The position numbers were made by a program, and so were the translations under genes. The notes under the pieces were generated by a model. That model was given only the letters and a program-made list of their open reading frames with translations. It did no database searches and was not told the DNA's origin. From assembly GCA_034928535.1 (NCBI GenBank), contig JAYFOV010000023.1, forward strand, positions 1-64,000: a DNA stretch of 64,000 nt, written 5' to 3'. This stretch comes from CAXXOK01 sp001604115. GTDB lineage: Bacteria > Bacillota > Clostridia > Christensenellales > Aristaeellaceae. Of the stretch, positions 45,591-54,141 are shown one piece after another; position 1 is the stretch's first letter; every line of letters begins with the position of its first letter.

Positions 45591-46877
45591 ATGACCATCC
45601 AAACCTCCAAGCTACTGGACACACAGGTTGCGCTGGATGCGTTTCGCCGGGAGCACTATCTGAAGGTATACAGCGCTGCGCTGGAGTTGACCGCCTCCCC
45701 GGCCGAGGCGCACGCCATCGCCACCCAAGTGTTTGAAAACGCCGCCAGGCGCTTTGCCGATAAACCGTTGCCCGCAAAGTGTGACCTGTATCTTTCCGCG
45801 CAGGTGCACCTGATATATGCCCAACAAATTTTCCCCCCCATGCTGGGCACCACCCAGCCCGCAGCGGATTCCACCGCGAACGCGCAGGCCGATGCGGCCA
45901 TGCCGCCCCGCGCTGCTGGAGATCCGCCCACTGGCGTGTCCAGCCCGCCCGCTGCACGCACAGCGCCCCAGCCGGATGCGGGCCCGGGCTCCATGCCCAG
46001 CCCCTATATCGCCCATCACGGCAGGCCTTTGCCCACAATACAGCAACTGGCGCAGCCCGAAGCGATGCCTTTCAGGCCTGATACGCTTGCCACAGGGCAA
46101 TATGCCGCCGCCCCATCGGCGCCGACAGCCCCCGCCGCGCCCTCGATTCCCACAGCCGCGCCGGTGCAGCCCCCGGCGGATGGATCGGCTGTGCAGGCTG
46201 CCGGGCAAGTGCTGCCTGTCGTGGCGCAATGCATGCCCTATGCCTACCCCCCGGTACAGGGCTATGCCGCCCCGTTTGCGCCCTATTCCATGCAGCCAAT
46301 GCCCGGTGCGGTACCCATGGCCGTCTATCCCGCCGCCACAGTATACCCGATGGCGCAACCGGGCTATGCATACGCTCCGCCGCCCTACTATCCCCCCAAC
46401 ATGCCGATGCCTTCCGCACCGCCATACCCCGCCGCGCAGCCTACAGGCGTGTATGAATTCCCCGGCGGTGCAGCCAGTGCGGCGCCAGCTATGAGCAGCC
46501 CTGCGCCGGCATCCAAGCCGTCCAGGCACGCGCGGCCCGCAAACTCTGCAAAACAACCCGCGACCCAAGACGACGATCCCCCCGCACAACCGGACGCCCC
46601 CCACGCCATCCAATACAACCCGCAGGACACCGAGTGCTGGACGCCGGATAGCGATGCCACACCCTCCGTCATTGACGATGCCCCGCAAGCCACCTTGCCG
46701 TCCTCTAGCCCTGAAGCGGAACCGGAGGATCAGCCGGAGGATCCGACCTGGGCGGAAGATGTCAGTGACAAGCCTTCTGTGGCGCTCAGCCTGCTCAATG
46801 GCATTCTGGCCATCGGGGGCATCGGAGCAGTGGGCTTCCTGCTGTATCAACTGGGCATGCTGCCCAAGTTCTTCTAA
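45591..46877 (+). CDS. Sigma-region-2-like, proline-rich, tail-anchored membrane protein
   Basis: 428 residues. Residues about 15-75 (RREHYLKVYSAALELTASPA, EAHAIATQVFENAARRFAD) resemble region 2 of ECF sigma factors, but no region 4 follows. Residues 85-390 are low-complexity, rich in Pro, Ala, Tyr and Met (PYYPPNMPMPSAPPYP), with an acidic end (PEAEPEDQPEDPTWAEDVSD). One C-terminal membrane helix (SLLNGILAIGGIGAVGFLLY) would keep it on the cytoplasmic face. I do not recognise the family. As first gene of the operon it may be a regulator or scaffold of the synthase complex. Confidence 0.65.
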   Translation: MTIQTSKLLDTQVALDAFRREHYLKVYSAALELTASPAEAHAIATQVFENAARRFADKPLPAKCDLYLSAQVHLIYAQQIFPPMLGTTQPAADSTANAQADAAMPPRAAGDPPTGVSSPPAARTAPQPDAGPGSMPSPYIAHHGRPLPTIQQLAQPEAMPFRPDTLATGQYAAAPSAPTAPAAPSIPTAAPVQPPADGSAVQAAGQVLPVVAQCMPYAYPPVQGYAAPFAPYSMQPMPGAVPMAVYPAATVYPMAQPGYAYAPPPYYPPNMPMPSAPPYPAAQPTGVYEFPGGAASAAPAMSSPAPASKPSRHARPANSAKQPATQDDDPPAQPDAPHAIQYNPQDTECWTPDSDATPSVIDDAPQATLPSSSPEAEPEDQPEDPTWAEDVSDKPSVALSLLNGILAIGGIGAVGFLLYQLGMLPKFF

Positions 46878-46898
46878 CACAAGGGAGGTTTGTACCGC

Positions 46899-47603
46899 AT
46901 GCGAACCCAGCGCGAAGCACCCGACGTTGCGGGTCAGAAGCGGAAAAACCAGCAGTTCCTCACGATGGACGAGGTGGATACCCTGCTGGCCGGCGCTGTG
47001 CAAAACGCCGAGCAGCAGCAGGCAGCGTTAGCCCGCCAAAGCGAAACGCAGCGCCAGCTGCTCACCGCCAATGAAAAGCAGGCGCAGACCATCGCCGCCT
47101 ACCATGCCAAGCTGCTCAGCCAGGAAACGCTGCTGGCGGAGCAGGAGCAGGAAATTGCCGAACTTGGCCGCCAGCTTGCCCTGTACCGCGCGGAGAATCT
47201 GACCCAGAGTGAGCAGATCGCCGTACAAACGGTGCAGATCTCGCGCCTGCAAAGCCACCTGGGCACCCAGCAGGAGCAATTGACGGCGCTGGAAAGCCAA
47301 ACCACGGATGAGCTTCGCGCCGAGGCCGCACGCAAGGCGGATGAAATCGTGGCACGCGCCATCGCCGATAGTGACCGCATTTTGGCGCAGGCTACCGAAC
47401 AGCGCACGCGGCTCATCGCCGCCTGCCGCGCCGCCTATTACAGCGCCCTGCAATTCAAGCAGGATCTGGCGGAGCAGTTCCGCAACATGGAGCGGGAGCT
47501 GGACGCTTCCATTGATGTGCTCCGCTTTATGGACAACAGCCGCATGCCCCTCCAGCCAACGGGGCAGGATGGCGAGCCCGCCGGCGGCTCGCAAACGCTA
47601 TGA
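46899..47603 (+). CDS. Coiled-coil protein, DivIVA-like in outline
   Basis: 234 residues from ATG 46899 (GGGAGG 10 bases upstream). A short start with LTMDEVDTLLAGAVQNAEQQ, then a near continuous coiled coil (about 40-205) rich in Gln, Ala, Glu. ADEIVARAIADSDRIL and the following helix recall DivIVA/GpsB-type C-terminal helices. No membrane segment. It may organise the polysaccharide complex at the membrane together with the first gene product. Overlaps the next gene by 4 bases. Confidence 0.65.
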   Translation: MRTQREAPDVAGQKRKNQQFLTMDEVDTLLAGAVQNAEQQQAALARQSETQRQLLTANEKQAQTIAAYHAKLLSQETLLAEQEQEIAELGRQLALYRAENLTQSEQIAVQTVQISRLQSHLGTQQEQLTALESQTTDELRAEAARKADEIVARAIADSDRILAQATEQRTRLIAACRAAYYSALQFKQDLAEQFRNMERELDASIDVLRFMDNSRMPLQPTGQDGEPAGGSQTL

Positions 47604-49276
47604 TGCCCCCGGTGCGCCGCACGCGGCCATGGCGGCTATGGCTGGCGTGCCTGCTGGCATTGAGCATGGCTGCCTGCGCCCCGGCGGAAACACCCGCCCC
47701 CACCACCGTAAGCCCGACCCCGTCCCATCCGCGCGCGCAGGTGACCCCTGCCCCCACCCTGACCAATGCACCGGCCGCTCTGTATGGCAATGTACTCACC
47801 GATCAACGGGTGGTCAGCCTGGTTTTGGAAGGCTTCACGGACGAGCGTTCCATGGCGGCGATCATCCAGCTGCTCAAAGCCGCGCGGGTTCCGGCGGTGT
47901 TTTTCATCAGCGGCGTGGTGGCGGATGAGCAGCCCGGGACAGTGCAGGCCATCGCCAAGGCCGGGTTTCCGATTGGCAATTATGGCCTGAATGCCTTGAA
48001 AAAAATGCAGGATCGGGATGTATACGCCAACCTGCACCAGTTTAACCGCACACAGGAGCTCATCCGCGCCGCCGCCGGGGTCACGCCGGTGCTGTTTCGC
48101 TGCAACGGAAGCGTATATACCCGCGAACTGTTGCAGGCAGGCGCCGCTGCCGGCCTTAGTGCGGCTGTTGCGCCCAACGCCTTCCTTAACCATACCAGCT
48201 TTGACGATGCCCAGGATGCGCAGATCTACGTGCGCCGCCTGGCGCGCGGCTCCATCATCAGCATCAAGCTGGGGCAGGTGCTGGACAGCGAGGAGTATGG
48301 CGGCCTGACCTACACCATGGACAACCGCGCCATCGATCCCCCGCCCTTCCTGTCCGACCGCATGGAAGATTCTATCGAGGAAGTTTACGCCAACATCCCC
48401 CGTGTGGTGGAGTGGTTGCTGGCCGCGCTGGAGGCCGAGGGCTATGCCGTGCTCACGCCAGAGCAACTGCAGGCGGAGCGCATCACCATGTTCGACAATC
48501 CAGCCCCGCTGGACGCGCAAACCCTTGCCCTGCTGGATACCGAAGGGAAAACCCTGCCCATCACCACCGCCGCGCTGGACTATCTGCTGCCCACGCCCGA
48601 CCCGACGCCATCCGCCAGCACGCCTGAGGCGACGCCTGCTCCCGCCGGAAGCGATGCCACCGCCCTGCCTGTGCCCGGTGGGCTGCTCCTGATTGGGGAT
48701 AGTTTGACCGGCGGCCTTTCCAGCTATGTGGCGTGGCGGCGGGAGAGCGATCCCGGCTTTATGCCCAAGCTCACGTTTTTGACGGCGGATGCCTTCAGCC
48801 TTGGGGACAGCCTGCAAGCCGAACCCTCCGCCAAAGCGCAGCTGGTGTTTGGCGGTGTGCCCGTATCGGTGGCGGAAGGCGCTTTGGCCATGGATGCCCG
48901 CACCGTATTGCTGATGCCCGGGCAGGCGGATGTGCGCGCCTACACGCTCACACGGTTTTTGGATCACCTCAAGCTAACGCTTTACACCCTGCGCACTACC
49001 CTGCCCCAGGCAGAAATTTGGCTTCAGTCCATCCCGCCCGGGGTGGCAGGCCGCACCACGCAGCCGGACAATTGGCGCATCTTTACCTACAATTTGGCGA
49101 TGTACCGCCTGTGCCGTGAGTTCAGCATCCCGTTTTTCGATGTTGCCTACCGCCTGCGCGGGACGGACGGCAACCTGCCGCCTGCCCTGTGCCTGGATCC
49201 GGATACCAACGGCTTTCACCTGAGCGATGCGGCCTGCGACCGGTGGCTTGCAGCCCTACGCCAGCATCTCCCTTGA
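47600..49276 (+). CDS. Lipoprotein with NodB-like deacetylase and SGNH hydrolase domains
   Basis: 558 residues. Signal peptide with lipobox LSMAAC (Cys26). Residues about 65-290 resemble a NodB polysaccharide deacetylase (RVVSLVLEGFTDERSMAAII, VPAVFFISGVV), but the metal-binding Asp-Asp and His-x-x-x-His pattern is missing, so it may bind rather than cut. A Thr/Pro linker follows. Residues about 360-558 are an SGNH/GDSL domain: LLIGDSLTGG (Ser near 367) and DTNGFHLSD (Asp/His near 534-539), as in O-acetyl esterases and transferases acting on polymers (AlgX/AlgJ, PatB-like). Likely edits acetyl groups on the polymer outside the cell. Confidence 0.75.
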   Translation: MMPPVRRTRPWRLWLACLLALSMAACAPAETPAPTTVSPTPSHPRAQVTPAPTLTNAPAALYGNVLTDQRVVSLVLEGFTDERSMAAIIQLLKAARVPAVFFISGVVADEQPGTVQAIAKAGFPIGNYGLNALKKMQDRDVYANLHQFNRTQELIRAAAGVTPVLFRCNGSVYTRELLQAGAAAGLSAAVAPNAFLNHTSFDDAQDAQIYVRRLARGSIISIKLGQVLDSEEYGGLTYTMDNRAIDPPPFLSDRMEDSIEEVYANIPRVVEWLLAALEAEGYAVLTPEQLQAERITMFDNPAPLDAQTLALLDTEGKTLPITTAALDYLLPTPDPTPSASTPEATPAPAGSDATALPVPGGLLLIGDSLTGGLSSYVAWRRESDPGFMPKLTFLTADAFSLGDSLQAEPSAKAQLVFGGVPVSVAEGALAMDARTVLLMPGQADVRAYTLTRFLDHLKLTLYTLRTTLPQAEIWLQSIPPGVAGRTTQPDNWRIFTYNLAMYRLCREFSIPFFDVAYRLRGTDGNLPPALCLDPDTNGFHLSDAACDRWLAALRQHLP

Positions 49277-49294
49277 GCAAAGGAGGCGATCCCC

Positions 49295-51076
49295 ATGGCT
49301 GAGGCAAAGCGCCAAACGCGCGATGTACTGCTCCAAGAGACGCAGGATCGCCGTTTGCTGCCCCATGTGCCAGATTCATCCGGCCAGCGGCGCAACCGCG
49401 ACCGGCGCGACCATCTTTTTGCCGATAAAAACCGGCCGCAGCATGCCACCTATGCCGGCAGGCGCTTTCTGGCGGATATTCCCGTACGCATGTCCGTACA
49501 CGGAAAGCGCCGCATCCGCGCGCACAGTGTGGATGTGTCCCAGACCGGCATACAGCTGAACATCCCGCCCGGCATGCCCAAGGATTATTTGGCCGTAGGC
49601 GATGTATGCAACATGGACTTTACCCTGCAGCCCGGCATCATGCAGGAGGGCACGGAAAGCCGTTACCGCGTGCGGGGCAGCATCGTGCGCTGGTCGCCGG
49701 AGCGGGGCACGTTCGCGGTGCGCTTTGCCAAGCCCCTTTACGTGAGCCGCCGCGCCGCTAGGGATGTGATGCTTTCCTCCCTGTCGCTCATGTTCCTGTT
49801 CCTGGTCACGCTGGTCATCCTGCTCATGCGCACGGAAAGCGTGCTCTATTTCAGCCAAAACAGCCTGCTGTACGGATACTCCATTGCCACGGCCGCCTTT
49901 TTGCTCACGCGCTACCTCTTTGGCGCGCTGTACAAGCCTGTGCCCATCAACTACCACTACACACCCTCCATCACGATCGTCATTCCCTGCTACAATGAGG
50001 AAACATGGATCGCCCGCACCATCCTCAGCTGCCTGGATCAGGACTATCCGCCGGAAAAGCTGCAAATCATTATCGTGGATGATGGCTCCAGCGATGGTAG
50101 CGTGGAGGCCATCAAGTACATCGTGCGCAAGCTGTGGTTGGAGGATGAGCGCTTTGACACCAAGCGGCGCATCCGTGTGTTTTTCCAAAAGCGCAACCAG
50201 GGCAAACGCGAAGCCATGGCGCTGGGCATCCGCAATACAAACACCGAGCTGATCGGTTTTGTGGATTCGGACAGCTTTTTGGAGCCAGATGCCATACGCC
50301 ATCTGGTGCAGCCGATGATCGATCCCAAAATGGGCGGCGTGACCGGGCGTACCGATGTGGTCAACACCTACACCAACCGCCTGACCAAGATGCAATCCGT
50401 GCGCTACTATATCAGTTTTCGCATCATCAAGGCGGCCGAGGCCTATTTTGGCGCGGTCACTTGCCTGTCCGGCCCGCTTTCCTGCTACCGGCTTTCGGCG
50501 GTGCAAAAGGTGCTGGATCCCTGGCTGAACCAAACATTTTTAGGCCGCAAGGCCACCTTTGGGGATGACCGCAGCCTGACCAACTTTGTGGTGCGCAACC
50601 ATCGCACCAGTTACCAGGACACGGCCATTTGCTCCACGTTGGTGCCTATCAGCCATAAGGTGTTCCTGCGCCAGCAAATGCGCTGGAAGCGCTCCTGGCT
50701 TCGCGAAAGCCTCAAGGCCGGCGCCTTCATGTGGCGCAAGGAGCCGCTCATGTCCCTCTCCTTTTACATGGGGCTGCTGATTCCGTTGATCGCGCCGATC
50801 ATTATGGTGTATAATTTAATTTACGTTCCGCTGACCATGCGCATCTTCCCCACGACGTTCCTGCTTGGCATTCTGATGATGTCCCTGCTGATGAGCTTTG
50901 CGCAGCTTCGACTCAAAAAGAGCACCCTGTGGGTGTACGGTCTGTGGTTCGTGCTCTATTATGAAGCAGTGCTGCTCTGGCAAATGCCCTATGCCTGGAT
51001 CACCTTCTGGGTATCGGATTGGGGCACGCGCGGCACCAAGCGTAAAAAGAAAAAAACCGGGGCGGGCGTCGCCTAG
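49295..51076 (+). CDS. PilZ-glycosyltransferase 2 polysaccharide synthase
   Basis: 593 residues, AAAGGAGG upstream. Residues about 50-150 form a PilZ domain: the D-x-S-x-x-G part is intact (DVSQTG, 80-85), while the RxxxR part before it is imperfect (GRRFLADIPVR). Two membrane helices (about 160-180, 190-212). Then a processive family 2 transferase: VDDGSSD 261-267, DSD 324-326, GDDR 423-426 and QQMRW 460-464, the full D,D,D,QxxRW set of hyaluronan, chitin, cellulose and PNAG synthases; four helices and the NodC/HAS-like end WVSDWGTRG. It makes and exports a beta-linked polysaccharide, probably tuned by cyclic di-GMP. Confidence 0.88.
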   Translation: MAEAKRQTRDVLLQETQDRRLLPHVPDSSGQRRNRDRRDHLFADKNRPQHATYAGRRFLADIPVRMSVHGKRRIRAHSVDVSQTGIQLNIPPGMPKDYLAVGDVCNMDFTLQPGIMQEGTESRYRVRGSIVRWSPERGTFAVRFAKPLYVSRRAARDVMLSSLSLMFLFLVTLVILLMRTESVLYFSQNSLLYGYSIATAAFLLTRYLFGALYKPVPINYHYTPSITIVIPCYNEETWIARTILSCLDQDYPPEKLQIIIVDDGSSDGSVEAIKYIVRKLWLEDERFDTKRRIRVFFQKRNQGKREAMALGIRNTNTELIGFVDSDSFLEPDAIRHLVQPMIDPKMGGVTGRTDVVNTYTNRLTKMQSVRYYISFRIIKAAEAYFGAVTCLSGPLSCYRLSAVQKVLDPWLNQTFLGRKATFGDDRSLTNFVVRNHRTSYQDTAICSTLVPISHKVFLRQQMRWKRSWLRESLKAGAFMWRKEPLMSLSFYMGLLIPLIAPIIMVYNLIYVPLTMRIFPTTFLLGILMMSLLMSFAQLRLKKSTLWVYGLWFVLYYEAVLLWQMPYAWITFWVSDWGTRGTKRKKKKTGAGVA

Positions 51077-51132
51077 CGTCCTTTTGCCCTCCCGCGACCC
51101 TTCGCACGACCATCGGAAGGAGCCTTTGCCGC

Positions 51133-53052
51133 ATGCCCACCGCTGAAGATCCAAGGCTGGAGAAAGCCTACCTGCGCGTGAAGCGCGACAACCGACGCAA
51201 AGTGCTGCGCACCGTCCTGCAAATCACAGCGCTTGTGGCGGCGCTTGGGTATGGCATTTACGCTATCGTGCGCGCCGATGACGCGCAGCGGGCAAAGTAT
51301 GCCCTGCAAACGCCGGCCGGCAATGCCAATGTGCAGGCCGGGGGCTCGGGCAGCCACTTCATCGCGCTGTCCTATCCGGGGCTGACCCGCTCCACCAGCA
51401 TCCAAAGCCGCATCGTCAATCAGGATCGCTTTGCCGAGCAGCTGGAGGCGCTGCACGCCAGCGGGTATGTGACCATCTCCCAGCAGGATATCCTCAACTA
51501 CTACCAAAATTACGGCGCGCTGCCGGAACGTGCGCTGTTCCTGATCTTTGAGGATGGTCTGCTGTCAAGCGTGTCCCTGGCCGATCAAATCCTGGAGCGC
51601 AACGGCTACAACGCAACGCTCAGCACCTACTCCGCCAACCTGACGCAAGCCGGCGCACCCTACATTACCGGCGAGCAGCTCCAGTCCCTGATGGGCAATC
51701 CCCGCTGGGAAATGGGCTCGGGCGGCAACCGCCTTTCCTACATCAATGTGTTTGACCGCTACAGCAATTTTTTCGGCGCGCTCACGCTGGATCAGTTTTT
51801 ACGGGTGCGCACCTATCTTTGGCGGGATTACAACCATTTCCTGATGGATTTTGAGCGTGATGCCGATCGCCTGCGCACCGAGACGGAGGCACACCTGCGC
51901 CAGCGCATCGCGGCGGAATATGCCGCCATGCAGGCCAGTTACCAGCGTTTTATCGGCAGTGTGCCCCAGCTGTACCTGCTGATGCACGCCAACACCGGCG
52001 CCTTTGGCACCGATGCCATCGCCAGCGATGCCAACCGCGAAGGCATCCTGACCACCTTTGCCATGAACTTCAACCGGGAAGGCACCTGTTTGAACACCCT
52101 GGATTCCTCCATCTATGATCTGTCCCGGTTGCAGGTGCAAAGCTACTTTTCCACCAACCACCTGCTCATGCGCATCTGGGATGATACGGGGGAGCCGGTC
52201 GCCTTTGTGACTGGGGATACGGAGGAGGCCTCCCACTGGTATTTGGATGGCGGCGCGGCGGAGTACCGGGGCAATGAGATCATCCTGACCTCACCGCCGT
52301 CCGGGAAAGCCCTGTTGACCCTGAAAAGCAGCCTGTTTACCGATATGGATCTGTCTGTGACGCTGGGGGGCAACCTGGTGGGCAGGCAGAGCATCTACCT
52401 GCGCACCGACCGTACTTTGAGCCATGGGCTGGAAGTGGCGCTCACAGACAACAACCTGGAGGTTTGGTCACTGGGCGAGGCGCGTGAGCTACTTTTCCAC
52501 CAGAGCCTTTTTGAACTGGATGGCGGCCCCTACATTTCCATCCAGGAAGATGAGCTCAATGGCCTGATTGCCTACCAGCAAGCCATTATCGACCTGGACA
52601 GCGATCCCGCCCGCGTAGCCGCGGCCACGGCTCGCCTGCAGGAACTGTCCGTGCAGCCCGTGCTCACCCTGGCCGATGGCGGCACCCCCTACTACCCTGT
52701 GAACGATACCGCCACGCGCGGCGAGCGCCGCCTGCGCATCCGCCTGGCCGGGCAGCGCCTGAGCGTGTGGGTGGATGACCGCCCGGCGGTAGAGCAGCTC
52801 AAGGTGGACGGCGTCCAGCTTGGCTCGCTTGGGCTTGGCAGCGCTGTGTTTGAAAATCAGGGGGAGCAGTTCACACAGCACAATATTTATGATGATGTGT
52901 ATGATGCGGTGTTCACCGATCTGACCATCGCCGATGCGGAGAATCCGCAAGCCATCCTGTATGAATACCGCCTGAACCGGGAGGAGACCATCAACACCAT
53001 CATCAACCGCTGGGTAAACAATGTGATCGACTTCTTTGTAGACCATTTCTAA
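51133..53052 (+). CDS. Membrane-anchored deacetylase-like protein with lectin-like end
   Basis: 639 residues. One N-terminal membrane helix (about 26-47). Residues about 75-340 resemble the PgaB/IcaB type deacetylase fold (FIALSYPGLTRS, YVTISQQDILNYYQNYGALP, ERALFLIFEDGLLSSVSLAD), with FEDG in place of the catalytic FDDG and a long helical insertion. Residues about 370-620 are beta-rich (IILTSPPSGKALLTLKSSLF; RIRLAGQRLSVWVDDRPAV), like a concanavalin-type sugar-binding domain. Activity is uncertain because one metal Asp is replaced by Glu. Works outside the membrane on the synthase product. Confidence 0.68.
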   Translation: MPTAEDPRLEKAYLRVKRDNRRKVLRTVLQITALVAALGYGIYAIVRADDAQRAKYALQTPAGNANVQAGGSGSHFIALSYPGLTRSTSIQSRIVNQDRFAEQLEALHASGYVTISQQDILNYYQNYGALPERALFLIFEDGLLSSVSLADQILERNGYNATLSTYSANLTQAGAPYITGEQLQSLMGNPRWEMGSGGNRLSYINVFDRYSNFFGALTLDQFLRVRTYLWRDYNHFLMDFERDADRLRTETEAHLRQRIAAEYAAMQASYQRFIGSVPQLYLLMHANTGAFGTDAIASDANREGILTTFAMNFNREGTCLNTLDSSIYDLSRLQVQSYFSTNHLLMRIWDDTGEPVAFVTGDTEEASHWYLDGGAAEYRGNEIILTSPPSGKALLTLKSSLFTDMDLSVTLGGNLVGRQSIYLRTDRTLSHGLEVALTDNNLEVWSLGEARELLFHQSLFELDGGPYISIQEDELNGLIAYQQAIIDLDSDPARVAAATARLQELSVQPVLTLADGGTPYYPVNDTATRGERRLRIRLAGQRLSVWVDDRPAVEQLKVDGVQLGSLGLGSAVFENQGEQFTQHNIYDDVYDAVFTDLTIADAENPQAILYEYRLNREETINTIINRWVNNVIDFFVDHF

Positions 53053-53071
53053 TGATGAAGGATGTGCCCGC

Positions 53072-54076
53072 ATGAAACGACCCCTGACCTGGTTGCTGAG
53101 CCTCGCCCTGCTGCTGAGCCTGCCCCTGAACACCGCGCTGGGTGGCGCACTGGGGGTGTGGCTGCCCTACTGGGAAGCGGAGGATGCCCTCACCGAGTTG
53201 GAGGCCTTGCAGGGGAATGTGGATGCGGCCATCGCCTTCGCCTGTATTTTTGACGCGCAGGATCGACCGCTCATGCTGCCGGAAACCGAAGCCCTCTTCG
53301 CTGCCATCACGCAGGCCTGCACAGGCACGGATAGCGTGCCCTACCTCTCCATCGTCAATGATGTGGAAACCACGCCCGGCCAGTATGACAACAAATCCAA
53401 GCCGCTGCTGGAGCGCCTGCTGGCCGATGAAGCCGCCATCAGCCGCCACCTGGAGGATCTGGTGCGCCTGATTGACCGTTATGACCTGCGCGGGTTGGAG
53501 CTGGATTATGAAAACCTCAAGGGCGATACGGCGCTGTGGCTACAGTATGCTACCCTGATCAGCCGGCTGTGGGATGTGTGCGCGCGCGATGCGATCCGCC
53601 TGCGCGTAGTGCTGCCCTGGGATGCCCCCAAGTACGCTGCTTTGCCCGCCGGTCCGGAATACACCGTCATGTGCTACAATCTTTTCGGCTACCATAGCGG
53701 ACCGGGCCCCAAGGCGGATGTCCCCTTCCTGACGGAAACCTGCGCACTGTACCAAAACCAGCCCTACACCACGCGCATGGCCTTCGCCAATGGCGGCTTT
53801 GCCTGGCGGGACAGCGGCATCAGCGCCCTGACCCAAACCGAGGCGGAAGCGCTGCTGCAAGGCGCAGCCGTAACGCCCACGCGGGATGCGGCCAGCCAGG
53901 CGCTCACCGCCACTTTTACCGTCGATGGCGAAACGACCACCGTCTGGTACGCCGACACCGCCACGCTGGCAGCCTGGCGCGCCGTGTGCGAGTCGAACGG
54001 ATTTTTGTCAAGCGACCTATTCCGCCTGGGCGGCAATGAGCTGAGCGGCCTTTTGGCCTTTGCGGAGCATCCGTAA
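53072..54076 (+). CDS. Secreted GH18-like glycosidase
   Basis: 334 residues with a signal peptide (RPLTWLLSLALLLSLPLNTA, cut near ALGG). TIM-barrel pattern of YaaH-like GH18 proteins: DLRGLELDYENLKGDTALW carries the terminal D-Y-E of the catalytic D-x-x-D-x-D-x-E strand, although the first acid is replaced; LRVVLPWDAPKYAAL and YTVMCYNLFGYHSGP follow. It may trim or bind a GlcNAc-containing polymer, as the hydrolase half of PgaB does in the PNAG system. Confidence 0.75.
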   Translation: MKRPLTWLLSLALLLSLPLNTALGGALGVWLPYWEAEDALTELEALQGNVDAAIAFACIFDAQDRPLMLPETEALFAAITQACTGTDSVPYLSIVNDVETTPGQYDNKSKPLLERLLADEAAISRHLEDLVRLIDRYDLRGLELDYENLKGDTALWLQYATLISRLWDVCARDAIRLRVVLPWDAPKYAALPAGPEYTVMCYNLFGYHSGPGPKADVPFLTETCALYQNQPYTTRMAFANGGFAWRDSGISALTQTEAEALLQGAAVTPTRDAASQALTATFTVDGETTTVWYADTATLAAWRAVCESNGFLSSDLFRLGGNELSGLLAFAEHP

Positions 54077-54141
54077 CGCCAGGCTCGCCCTGCCGACACA
54101 CCCCGTGATGGTTACCCAGGCAAAGCAAAGGAGGGACTGCC

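Noticed and set aside
45591..46877. The first operon gene as a functional ECF sigma factor
   Set aside because: There is no region 4, and the rest is low-complexity sequence ending in a membrane helix. Only a distant region-2-like resemblance remains.
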